From contig JBFWIW010000043.1 of NCBI GenBank assembly GCA_050253535.1, positions 1 through 27,590 of the forward strand: 27,590 nt of DNA. The letters are read 5' to 3'. The notes under the pieces are model-generated. The model had not been told where the DNA came from. It did not search any database and saw only the letters and a list, made by a program, of their open reading frames with translations. The position numbers and the translations under genes were made by a program. Of this stretch, positions 1 through 6,568 are shown piece after piece (within the stretch, counting starts at the first letter, position 1; each line of letters starts with the position of its first letter). Source of the DNA: JBFWIW01 sp050253535. Lineage in GTDB: Bacteria; Bacillota; Clostridia; Oscillospirales; Oscillospiraceae.

Positions 1-127
1 ACTGAGGGAACAGACTGGCCGTTTTCATAGGGTTGATACTAGACTTACGTATGCCGATCATGCCTGCAGTTTGTTCTGAGAAAGCCCACGCTCTCGCATA
101 GTGCTCGGAGTCTTTGCCCTTTTCCAT
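1..127 (-). CDS. Partial hypothetical protein cut by the window edge
   Basis: An open frame starts with ATG at 127 on the minus strand and runs off the left edge without a stop (42 codons visible). An AGGA sequence lies about six bases before the ATG, a modest ribosome binding site. The visible N-terminus begins MEKGKDSEHYARAWAFSEQT and is hydrophilic, with no signal peptide. I do not recognise the family. It is on the same strand as the HD-GYP gene but separated from it by a likely terminator, so it is probably a separate unit. It could also be a chance open frame, as the evidence is only one start, one weak site and an open reading frame. Confidence 0.3.
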   Translation of the reverse strand, partial: MEKGKDSEHYARAWAFSEQTAGMIGIRKSSINPMKTASLFPQ

Positions 128-150
128 AGTATATCCTACGGGGGATAGTC

Positions 151-170
151 CGCGGCTCTGAGGAGCCGCG
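151..170. repeat. Perfect 8-bp inverted repeat (hairpin)
   Basis: CGCGGCTC and GAGCCGCG face each other across a 4-nt loop. No T-run follows on either strand, so I do not call it an intrinsic terminator. It lies just upstream of the partial minus-strand frame starting at 127 and could be a leader hairpin for it. Confidence 0.45.
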
Positions 171-226
171 CAAAGCATTGTGATAAAACCTTTTTCGGCT
201 TTGTCGAACGCTTGCGCACCACCGCT

Positions 227-254
227 GAAAAAGCTTTTCGCCACTGGCGAAAAG
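227..254 (-). terminator. Rho-independent terminator of the HD-GYP gene
   Basis: Read on the minus strand, CTTTTCGCC pairs with GGCGAAAAG (9 bp, very short loop) and is followed by CTTTTTC. The hairpin starts about 30 nt after the stop of the HD-GYP gene, as expected for its terminator. Confidence 0.6.
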
Positions 255-283
255 GATAAAACATACTTTGTCTGCAGTCTGTA

Positions 284-907
284 TTACTTTTTTGAAAACT
301 CATCTTCATGATCCAGAAAAATTTTTACCAGTGATGGGTCAAATTGGATTCCGGCATTTTTCTCGATCTCACAGCAAGCGTAATTATGAGAATGTGCTTT
401 TCTGTAGATTCTGTCGTTCGTAATGGCATCGTAAGCGTCGCATATGGACGTGACTCTTGCAATCAGCGGTATGTTTTCATGGCTTATACCATAAGGGTAA
501 CCATTACCATTCCACCATTCATGGTGATAAACCGCTGAATCATGCGCCAGCGGGATGAGATGTACCGGCATTCCTGAAATAAGACCATCTCTAATTTGTA
601 TGAACAGTTTGTCTGCAAACAATGTATGCCTCTGTATGATGTGGAGTTCCTCGTCTGTGAGCCCGCCCGGCTTTGAAAGAATTTCACACGGCACACTCAC
701 TTTGCCAATATCATGATAGAAGATTGCTTTGCAAAAGTACTTATTTTCATCCTTGTCCGCTTTTTCTGAACAAAGGCCGCAGCTACAAAGTTCTTCTGAC
801 AGTATGCCGGCAAGTATTCCGACATGGGCCATATGTTCGACTTGTTCTGACGGAAGAGCTTTGATAATCGTATCGATGTCTGTGCCCTTAAAATTTTGAG
901 CCAGCAT
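284..907 (-). CDS. Stand-alone HD-GYP domain protein (putative c-di-GMP phosphodiesterase)
   Basis: The protein is 207 residues, almost all of it one HD-GYP domain. HD-GYP proteins are metal-dependent phosphohydrolases that usually degrade the second messenger cyclic di-GMP to pGpG or GMP. Visible motifs are the HD pair at 65-66 in YHDIGKVSVP, HHE at 128-130, and the diagnostic NGNGYPYG with GYP at 136-138, followed by CDAYDAITNDRIYR. There is no receiver, PAS or membrane segment, so sensing must come from a partner or from expression level. The ATG start has a GGAGG seven bases upstream. It lies about 320 bp downstream of the chemoreceptor gene on the same strand, so the three may work together in motility or surface signalling, although the gap allows its own promoter. 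The substrate is inferred from the family; some HD-GYP proteins act on other cyclic dinucleotides. Confidence 0.9.
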   Translation of the reverse strand: MLAQNFKGTDIDTIIKALPSEQVEHMAHVGILAGILSEELCSCGLCSEKADKDENKYFCKAIFYHDIGKVSVPCEILSKPGGLTDEELHIIQRHTLFADKLFIQIRDGLISGMPVHLIPLAHDSAVYHHEWWNGNGYPYGISHENIPLIARVTSICDAYDAITNDRIYRKAHSHNYACCEIEKNAGIQFDPSLVKIFLDHEDEFSKK

Positions 908-1225
908 TTTTGAACCTCCAAAAGACCTGTAGTCAATACGATTTAAGAATTAACGCCTGACTATTTGAAACGCCTCTGCATCTTTTTCCCATTTTCTTTA
1001 TTTCGGATAATCTTATAAAGTTATTCGCTGAAGCGCAAGATATTGACGTAATATCCGCCAATAGCGATATCCATCCATATCTTGCACTTTTCGATTATTC
1101 AATTAGCCGCCTCTGATGTTTTTTTGAAGGGCAGTCACTTTTTACAGCAGTAGCCAACTTTTGATATTTTCCGAAGTCTTGAATAAAGAGATGTTTAACT
1201 TGGATTCAGCATTTATCGCTCGACC
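908..1225. other. Intergenic region with a 9-bp inverted repeat
   Basis: No gene is supported here. The clearest structure is GCAAGATAT at 1035-1043 facing ATATCTTGC at 1077-1085 across 33 nt. This could be an operator for a dimeric regulator or a weak hairpin upstream of the HD-GYP gene. I see no convincing terminator for the chemoreceptor gene, so read-through into the HD-GYP gene is possible. Confidence 0.4.
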
Positions 1226-2965
1226 TCATTTTTGTGGATTTGAATCGCTCCCAGATAGTAATGCGCTACCCGTATTCAGCTTAAATATGCTGACGTTCTC
1301 TTTAAGGCTGTCTGCCTGACTCGAGAGCTCCTCACTCGCCGCTGCGCATTCCTCAGAGGCCGCCGCGTTGCTTTGTACGACCTGTGAAATCTGCATGATT
1401 CCTTGATTGATCTCCTCCAGCGCCGACGCCTGTTCGTTTGACGCCGTGGTAATGTCATCAATAAGCTCTGATGCTTTTGAGATTCCAGATACGATTTTGC
1501 CGAGTGCGCCTGCTGTCCCGTTTGCGATCTTAGTTCCGGCTTCAACCGATTTAATCGAATTTTCAATTAAATCGGTTGTTTCCTTGGCTGCTTTGGCGGA
1601 CTGACCCGCGAGATTTTTGACTTCCTCGGCCACAACGGCGAAACCCTTGCCGTACTGACCGGCCCTGGCCGCTTCCACCGCCGCGTTTAGTGCGAGAATG
1701 TTTGTCTGGAAGGCGATGTCCTCGATCACTTTTATAATTTTGCTGATACTGTCTGAAGAAGCGTTAATATTGTCCATTGCGCGGAGCATCTCCGTCATTT
1801 GAACATTACCTGTTTCCGCGTCCTTTTTGATATTCTTTGCAAGCTCATCGGTCGTTTGCGCGTTCTGCGCGTTCAGAGTTGTCTGGGAAGTGATTTCTTC
1901 CAAAGATGCCGTCAGTTCCTCAACGGAGCTGGCCTGTTCGGTTGCCCCCTGAGAAAGCGACGTACTGGAATCTGCCACCTGTTTCGCGCCGGAATTCACC
2001 TGATCGGCTGACAATACGATGGATACAGCGAGAACATGGAATTTCTCCACCAGCTCGGACAGCGCTTTTCCAAGAACGTCAAATTCTGACCTGACCGTTA
2101 CCACGGTTGTCAAGTCCCCGTCTGCGATTGCTCGCATCTTTAGTGCCTGTTCGGCGGTGCTTGCCATCACTTTGTCAAATGAACTTGCGAGTGAACCTAC
2201 CTCGTCCTTCCTTAATGCCAGGAGCCTGTCCTTTTCCTCAGTAACTTTGCTCACATCAATATCCCCAACTGCAAGCAAATCGGCAAAAGCCGCGAATTTT
2301 TGCATGGGTTTGCTTATCATACCGGATATGTATCTGCTTAAAAGGATGGAAATGATGATGCCGGCCAGAACAATAACCACCATCAAAAGCACCGCAGAGT
2401 ATGCCAGCTTTACGTTGCTGGCTGACTTATCCGAAGCGCTTTGTGAAAGACCATAGAACAGTGCGGTAAAGTCATCCCGTATAGCGATTCCCTCATTGCC
2501 CAAATCGGCTGAGTTTTTCGTCAGTGTGTCAAAATTATTTTCCTTTGCGGCGTCAAGGTCTTCATTCAGCAGGACTAAGTACTGCGACCACTCATTTTTA
2601 ATGCTTTCATATTGACCGCTGAATTCACCGCTGCTAAGCGATGCGTCGCATTCCGATATATGCTCTTCGAATGACGCCTTTGATGTTGCTACTGCCGATA
2701 TCGCGGATTCAATATTGCTTTGTGAACTTCCCTCTGATTTGCGGAGCTTGTAAATATCATACCTGAGTTGTTGAAAATCGACGGCAGCATTGCCTGCATC
2801 TTGCAGTCCCTTCGTATAGTCCTGATAAAGATTGACATCCGCGTCTTTTATTCTGAAAATATTGACAGCCCCGACTGTTCCGATAATAACTGCAATCAGG
2901 CAAATAATTGCAAAGCCGACGGTGAGCTTTTTGGATATTTTCAGGTTTTCGAATATTTTTTTCAT
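1226..2965 (-). CDS. Methyl-accepting chemotaxis protein
   Basis: This is a transmembrane chemoreceptor of 579 residues that passes ligand signals to CheA through CheW. In order: a short cytoplasmic N-terminus, a first membrane helix at about 15-36, an extracellular region at about 38-185 resembling a four-helix-bundle sensor, a second membrane helix at about 188-211, HAMP at about 212-265 with a second HAMP-like stretch ending near 310, and a long signalling coiled coil. The highly conserved hairpin tip is at about 411-446, including IAFQTNILALNAAVEAARAG. Alanine- and glutamate-rich pairs around 340-360 and 537-548 are candidate methylation sites. No C-terminal CheR-tethering pentapeptide is seen. 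I chose the ATG at 2965 because AAAGGA precedes it by nine bases; the frame stays open further upstream to 3085 without such a site. It follows cheW by 82 bp and is probably co-transcribed with it. The ligand is unknown. Confidence 0.93.
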   Translation of the reverse strand: MKKIFENLKISKKLTVGFAIICLIAVIIGTVGAVNIFRIKDADVNLYQDYTKGLQDAGNAAVDFQQLRYDIYKLRKSEGSSQSNIESAISAVATSKASFEEHISECDASLSSGEFSGQYESIKNEWSQYLVLLNEDLDAAKENNFDTLTKNSADLGNEGIAIRDDFTALFYGLSQSASDKSASNVKLAYSAVLLMVVIVLAGIIISILLSRYISGMISKPMQKFAAFADLLAVGDIDVSKVTEEKDRLLALRKDEVGSLASSFDKVMASTAEQALKMRAIADGDLTTVVTVRSEFDVLGKALSELVEKFHVLAVSIVLSADQVNSGAKQVADSSTSLSQGATEQASSVEELTASLEEITSQTTLNAQNAQTTDELAKNIKKDAETGNVQMTEMLRAMDNINASSDSISKIIKVIEDIAFQTNILALNAAVEAARAGQYGKGFAVVAEEVKNLAGQSAKAAKETTDLIENSIKSVEAGTKIANGTAGALGKIVSGISKASELIDDITTASNEQASALEEINQGIMQISQVVQSNAAASEECAAASEELSSQADSLKENVSIFKLNTGSALLSGSDSNPQK

Positions 2966-3047
2966 GCTATCATGTCCTTTCGTTTTGGCATCACAGTAAT
3001 AAGTTTTGCTGCGTATAATTCTACAAGTTTTGGCCACGGCCTTTAAA

Positions 3048-3542
3048 TTAAAGATTTGCTGAAACAATGTTGAGTTCTTCCTCATTCAACAGCTTTTCGC
3101 AGTCGATCAGCAGAACGACCTTCTCGCTGATTTTCCCGATTCTATTCACATACCCACGGCTGCCTTTGGAGCTTATTTCCGGTTTTTTCGCGATATCCTC
3201 ATCGGGAATTGTCAGAACCTCGGAAACACTGTCCACAATCAGCCCGATCGATATGCCGCCGTAGTCGATTACAATGATACATGTCCTGTCATTGTAATCC
3301 TTTTCCGACTTTTTGAAGCGGAGTCTGACGTCCATGACAGGAATGATTCTTCCTCTCAAATTGATGATGCCTTTGATATAATCCAGCATTTCCGGCATTC
3401 TTGTGACGGGCTGGATGCCAACGATTTCCATGACACTACTTAGTTCAATTCCAAACATCTCTTCATCGATCAGGAATGTCAGGAACCTGCCTTTCATGTC
3501 GTCATCATTACTGCTGGCGGTGTTTTTTAATAAATCAGCCAT
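3048..3542 (-). CDS. cheW: CheW chemotaxis coupling protein
   Basis: This is a 164-residue CheW-like adaptor that links chemoreceptors to the CheA kinase. Family features include FLIDEEMFGIELSSVMEIV near the N-terminus, the conserved turn YIKGIINLRGRIIPVMDVR, and a second beta-barrel half with IVIDYGGISIGLIVDSVSEV. About 15 extra residues precede the domain. The ATG has GGGAGTGA a few bases upstream. It is the first gene of a minus-strand cheW-mcp unit, with no cheA, cheY, cheB or cheR in the window, so it either serves a chemotaxis core elsewhere or is a dedicated coupler for the neighbouring receptor. A promoter-like TTGGAC, 17 nt, TATAGA lies at 3566-3594 on the minus strand. Family assignment is firm; the exact partner is inferred. 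Confidence 0.93.
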   Translation of the reverse strand: MADLLKNTASSNDDDMKGRFLTFLIDEEMFGIELSSVMEIVGIQPVTRMPEMLDYIKGIINLRGRIIPVMDVRLRFKKSEKDYNDRTCIIVIDYGGISIGLIVDSVSEVLTIPDEDIAKKPEISSKGSRGYVNRIGKISEKVVLLIDCEKLLNEEELNIVSANL

Positions 3543-3565
3543 TATCTCACTCCCTATAAAATACT

Positions 3566-3594
3566 TCTATATATTGATGACAGCTTAAGTCCAA
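3566..3594 (-). promoter_or_regulatory. Possible promoter of cheW-mcp
   Basis: On the minus strand, TTGGAC (3594-3589) is separated by 17 nt from TATAGA (3571-3566), about 25 nt before the cheW start. The match to a vegetative promoter is partial, especially at -35. Confidence 0.35.
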
Positions 3595-3723
3595 GATAGG
3601 CTCAATTGCGTGGCAGTCAATAAGACGTGACTCTGGATATTTTCTGCCGCTCTATTTTTAAATAAATCACGAATAATCAACATCAAAATGAGAAAACTAA
3701 ATAAAACTGGCTTAGCTTTACAA

Positions 3724-3746
3724 GCCGCAGTTTGTTTGGAACTGCG
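3724..3746. repeat. Left copy of a 23-bp inverted pair flanking the recombinase gene
   Basis: CGCAGTT and AACTGCG arms surround the 7-nt centre TGTTTGG. The same 23 bases occur in reverse complement at 5325-5347, with no extension on either side. It sits between the recombinase stop and the cheW start. It may be a recombination site of the neighbouring tyrosine recombinase or a plain hairpin terminator. Confidence 0.75.
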
Positions 3747-3805
3747 TTTAACTGTCGGAAAAGCTTTGGATTCGCTGGCATTTTAAACAGAAATGACGGA
3801 AGTGA

Positions 3806-3817
3806 TGACGGCGAATT
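3806..3817 (+). repeat. 12-bp direct repeat, left copy (TGACGGCGAATT)
   Basis: The same 12 bases occur at 5170-5181 in the same orientation, so the pair brackets the integrase gene. This copy touches the last base of the integrase stop codon. Short direct repeats abutting int genes can be attachment-site cores, but 12 bp is short enough for chance. Confidence 0.45.
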
Positions 3818-4944
3818 CACGCGGATTCCATCTGCGTAATATGCATTTCATTAAGCTTTTCTATTGCTATTTTTTTCTGTTCCATGAGGGAGTGTGCATA
3901 GATATTAAGGGTAATGGAGACATTTGAATGTCCCAATATCTCGCTAAGCGTCTTGATATCGACCCCAAGCTCCAGAGCCCGCGTGGCAAAGGTATGCCTG
4001 ATTGCGTGAAATTTGCGGTCTTTTACTCCGGCGTTTGCCAATATTTTTTTAAACAATTTTTGATAAATTCGAGGATCAATAGGAGTATCAGTCCCGGAAA
4101 GTACATAACAATTTTCATTCGCATTGTACGTTTTAAACGCCACGGAATGCTTTAACATAAATTCTGGAAGGGGAATTTTTCTGACCGATTTATTACTTTT
4201 CGGTGTGCCGACAAGAAGCGCGGTTTTATTCCTACCCAGCGCAAAATTCTTCGTGCGGGATACCGTCCTGGCAATGGACATGGTTCCGGCTTCAAAATCA
4301 ATGTCACTCCATTTAAGAGCGCAGAGCTCGCCAAGCCGTATACCAGTGTAAAAGCACAGGACAATTCCATGTGCTTTCATGTTATCTGAATGCAGAGCCG
4401 CATTTTCAATTAGCCGTTGTTCTTTAATGGAAAATACCTGTACTGGCACATTTTCTGTTTTAGGTAGCTTGATGGTTTCCAAAATTGGCGAGTAATCTGC
4501 CGAGCCTTTCAGGATTTCTCTCAACGCCGTCTTAAAAATCACAAGAATTTTCCTTTTGTAGGATTCGGCGAGCGAATTGTTGCTTTTGATTGATTTCACA
4601 AACTGCGCAACTGATAGCTCCGTAATCTGATCATTTCCCGTTTTTCTGAAAAAGGGGATCACATAATTTTGCATACAGCAGTAATAATTTTCATAAGTGG
4701 TCGGCTTTACCTGATCCAAAACAATACTTTTTAACCAAAATTCAAATGACTCGGCCGGGCTTTTAGGTTGACCGGATGCTTTTGCTTCACTGGGCTTTAT
4801 ATGTTCCTGATAATTTTTTTTCCTCTCTTTAACTTCTTTATAAGATCTGGCATAAACAGACCGGTAATTCCCGTCTGGCTTTTGTATGCGCCCTTCCCAT
4901 CGTCCGTCCTTACGTTTATAAATGTTTTCTCCTCGTCTTGGCAT
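3817..4944 (-). CDS. Tyrosine recombinase / integrase (Tn916-phage type), orphan
   Basis: This 375-residue site-specific recombinase has an intact catalytic set. An N-terminal arm-DNA-binding (AP2-like) domain spans about 5-48 (RKDGRWEGRIQKPDG), a core-binding SAM-like domain about 62-155, and the catalytic domain about 170-360. Catalytic residues are Arg203 (TGIRLGE), Lys249 (TPKSNKS), His313 and Arg316 (HAIRHTFA), His339 (LGHSNVS) and nucleophile Tyr349 (NIYAHS). I chose ATG 4944 because AGGAG lies 11 nt upstream and the product then begins like family members; the frame extends to 4992. No excisionase, relaxase or phage genes adjoin it, so it is not in a recognisable complete mobile element. 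It is bracketed by 23-bp inverted repeats (3724-3746 and 5325-5347) and by 12-bp direct repeats. It may be a relic of an integrated element or the dedicated recombinase of an invertible segment. Confidence 0.93.
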   Translation of the reverse strand: MPRRGENIYKRKDGRWEGRIQKPDGNYRSVYARSYKEVKERKKNYQEHIKPSEAKASGQPKSPAESFEFWLKSIVLDQVKPTTYENYYCCMQNYVIPFFRKTGNDQITELSVAQFVKSIKSNNSLAESYKRKILVIFKTALREILKGSADYSPILETIKLPKTENVPVQVFSIKEQRLIENAALHSDNMKAHGIVLCFYTGIRLGELCALKWSDIDFEAGTMSIARTVSRTKNFALGRNKTALLVGTPKSNKSVRKIPLPEFMLKHSVAFKTYNANENCYVLSGTDTPIDPRIYQKLFKKILANAGVKDRKFHAIRHTFATRALELGVDIKTLSEILGHSNVSITLNIYAHSLMEQKKIAIEKLNEMHITQMESA

Positions 4945-5101
4945 TGTGTTATACACTCCTGTTACTATATATTTTGATTTAGCGTACGGCATCCAGTCGC
5001 GCTATTTTCAATTTTTTGGCTAAGTTGCTACTATCATATTTGCGAGATAAAGCACAGAAACCCGTCAAGCTTTATTACATCTTGTGTCGTAGTTACAATG
5101 A

Positions 5102-5218
5102 GTGAGTAATAGTGTTGACACATGTTTCTTCGGACTAACCGCGTCTGTTTCAAAAAATGACGTTAAAATTGACGGCGAATTGATCGCCAATTACTGGAAG
5201 ACCCCAGGCATTTTCTAA
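5102..5218 (+). other. Doubtful small open frame, possible gene fragment
   Basis: A GTG-started frame of 38 residues ends with DVKIDGELIANYWKTPGIF and a TAA. The C-terminal half has a protein-like composition. There is no good ribosome binding site, and a TGA directly precedes the GTG. It may be the tail of a gene truncated when the integrase segment was rearranged. I do not recognise it. Confidence 0.2.
5170..5181 (+). repeat. 12-bp direct repeat, right copy (TGACGGCGAATT)
   Basis: This is identical to 3806-3817 and lies upstream of the integrase start, inside the small open frame at 5102-5218. Confidence 0.45.
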
Positions 5219-5262
5219 TTAAATATATCGGATACCCGTTTTTTGAGCCGTCTTTCTTAAGC

Positions 5263-5292
5263 TTGACATGCAATTAAAGCTAATGTTATACA
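5263..5292 (+). promoter_or_regulatory. Promoter-like sequence pointing out through the right 23-bp repeat
   Basis: A perfect TTGACA at 5263-5268 is followed, 18 nt later, by TATACA at 5287-5292. Transcription would begin near 5299 and almost at once cross the hairpin at 5318-5352. No plus-strand gene lies downstream before the minus-strand tRNA-Leu and sfp-type gene, so in this orientation it drives nothing recognisable, or only a very short RNA. Confidence 0.5.
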
Positions 5293-5317
5293 AAAATATG
5301 TCGATATATAATATTGC

Positions 5318-5352
5318 AATAGGCCGCAGTTCCAAACAAACTGCGGCCTATT
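5318..5352. terminator. 14-bp-stem hairpin containing the right 23-bp repeat
   Basis: AATAGGCCGCAGTT pairs perfectly with AACTGCGGCCTATT around the 7-nt loop CCAAACA. A short TTTTA-like stretch follows on the plus strand. Positions 5325-5347 are the reverse complement of 3724-3746. The perfect stem suits a terminator; the mirrored arms with an asymmetric centre also suit a recombinase core site. Confidence 0.6.
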
Positions 5353-5521
5353 TTAGGTGTAATCATATTTAGCTTTTTTCATATTTATATTGGGGCATAT
5401 CCGCCAGAATTTTCATCATTAGCTCACGGGCGTGATAGAAGAATGGCAAAGAGAGTTCGAGGAATGAAAGATATAGCGCAAACCGGAAAAAGCAGGTAAA
5501 AGATAAGGGTCGTAAAGCGAA

Positions 5522-5554
5522 GGCGGCGGTATCTCAGTAAAAGATACCGCCGCC
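5522..5554. terminator. Strong GC-rich hairpin
   Basis: GGCGGCGGTATCT pairs perfectly with AGATACCGCCGCC across a 7-nt loop (CAGTAAA). On the plus strand it is followed by CCTATTCTTTT, a weak U-tract. It may back up the tRNA-Leu terminator or insulate the two sides. Confidence 0.45.
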
Positions 5555-5584
5555 CCTATTCTTTTGTAGGTCCTAAAATATACA

Positions 5585-5630
5585 ACAAAATCCGAACCCA
5601 CCCCCGATTGCGGCAAGGTTCGGATTTTGT
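5585..5630 (-). terminator. Terminator of tRNA-Leu
   Basis: ACAAAATCCGAACC pairs with GGTTCGGATTTTGT (14 bp) around an 18-nt loop, six bases past the tRNA 3' end on the minus strand. The U-rich end is inside the stem. Confidence 0.65.
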
Positions 5631-5635
5631 TGGTT

Positions 5636-5722
5636 TGGTGCCGGTGACCGGGGTCGAACCGGTACGGTATCGCTACCACTGGATTTTGAGTCCAGCACGT
5701 CTGCCAATTCCATCACACCGGC
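5636..5722 (-). tRNA. tRNA-Leu (anticodon CAA)
   Basis: An 87-nt type II tRNA with a long variable arm is read on the minus strand. The acceptor stem GCCGGTG pairs with CACCGGC, followed by A and an encoded CCA. The anticodon stem CTGGA/TCCAG encloses CTCAAAA, giving anticodon CAA, which reads UUG. The T arm contains GGTTCGACCCC. It lies 47 bp downstream of the phosphopantetheinyl transferase gene on the same strand. Confidence 0.96.
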
Positions 5723-5769
5723 ATGGGTGCTAGCAGATTATATAACAAGGGAGACATAATTTCAAGAGG

Positions 5770-6297
5770 TCACAGCAGATTTTTGACCGCCGTGACCTCA
5801 ATGTCTTCCGGTATCAGGCCAATTGAGCATACGGCCGCCGTACAGCAGGCAGCGGTATCAAAGAGCCGGACGTATACGTTTTTGTCCGGTGCCAGTATGC
5901 CTTCGTTCACGCGCCTGAAACGTATGTCGCGAAAATTTATTCCCGAGCCCCCAAAGAGCTTGTAATAGCTTTCCCTCATTACCCAGAGTTCAAAGAAACC
6001 GAAATCCTCAAGTTCCTCCGGAGAGCAAAGCTTTTCAGCAACACCGGAACGCAGTGGGCGTACAGTCTCGACGTCGGCGCCTACGGGGGACGCACCAACG
6101 GCGCAGAGAACGCATGTCTTTGCGTGGCTGAGTGAAAAATGGATATCGGGTCGCGTTGGGAAAAAGGGTTTTCCCAACGCGGTCTTTTCAATATTGGGCA
6201 GCGATATACCGTACATTTCGAAGACGGCGCGCCGCAAAAGCGCGCGCACGAGCACGGCGCTGTTTTCGTGTTCCCTCGGTGACCAGAAAAGTCTCAT
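5770..6297 (-). CDS. 4'-phosphopantetheinyl transferase (Sfp/AcpT type)
   Basis: The product (175 residues) moves the phosphopantetheine arm of coenzyme A onto a serine of acyl or peptidyl carrier proteins. Diagnostic motifs are the FSLSHAK stretch at 54-60, the magnesium-binding VGADVE with Asp75 and Glu77, and WVMRESYYK with Trp105, Glu109 and Lys113 (family W-KE-K signature). The length is shorter than Bacillus Sfp (about 224 residues) but usual for compact clostridial members. I chose ATG 6297, where the product begins MRLFWSP; the frame stays open to 6396, and an AAAGGA lies 12 nt upstream, which is slightly far. No polyketide, peptide or fatty-acid synthase gene is in the window, so the carrier-protein target is unknown. 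Whether it serves primary or secondary metabolism cannot be told from sequence. Confidence 0.85.
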   Translation of the reverse strand: MRLFWSPREHENSAVLVRALLRRAVFEMYGISLPNIEKTALGKPFFPTRPDIHFSLSHAKTCVLCAVGASPVGADVETVRPLRSGVAEKLCSPEELEDFGFFELWVMRESYYKLFGGSGINFRDIRFRRVNEGILAPDKNVYVRLFDTAACCTAAVCSIGLIPEDIEVTAVKNLL

Positions 6298-6498
6298 AAT
6301 TGTGACCATTCCTTTCGCTTCGCTTAATGCACAATAAAACCATAAGAAGATATGGTTAAATGTGCATGTTTTGCGGCCCGCCGCAAGGGTGAGCAAAACG
6401 CACTGAGTTTAAATAAGTTTGGATATATTCAAGCTTACTACAATTAATGATAACACAATTTCGGAAATAAAACACTACCAAAAGACAAGCGTATGTGG

Positions 6499-6504
6499 TA
6501 GAAT
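6499..6504 (+). promoter_or_regulatory. Possible -10 element for the lipoprotein-two-component operon
   Basis: TAGAAT lies about 60 nt before the lipoprotein start. The -35 region 17 nt upstream is weak. The site lies inside the 259-bp divergent region between the transferase gene and the lipoprotein gene, which otherwise shows no gene. Confidence 0.3.
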
Positions 6505-6568
6505 ATCATAGTTACACTAGCATAAATGTGCGCAGTGATAAGAATGCCCGGAGGGAGTGAGCGAAAAC

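Larger units (their letters stand above)
4945..5635. other. Long intergenic region upstream of the integrase
   Basis: No gene is firmly supported in these roughly 690 bp. They hold a doubtful 38-residue open frame (5102-5218), the right copy of the 12-bp direct repeat (5170-5181), an outward plus-strand promoter-like sequence (5263-5292), the right 23-bp repeat inside a 14-bp-stem hairpin (5318-5352), another strong hairpin (5522-5554) and the tRNA-Leu terminator (5585-5630). Confidence 0.6.

Noticed and set aside
3724..5347. Insertion sequence with terminal inverted repeats
   Set aside because: The enzyme is a tyrosine recombinase, not a DDE transposase, and no target-site duplication flanks the 23-bp repeats; the palindromic arms fit recombination sites or terminators better than transposon ends.
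5419..5679. 86-residue minus-strand open frame
   Set aside because: It overlaps the tRNA-Leu 3' half, its terminator and another hairpin, has no ribosome binding site, and its composition is not protein-like.
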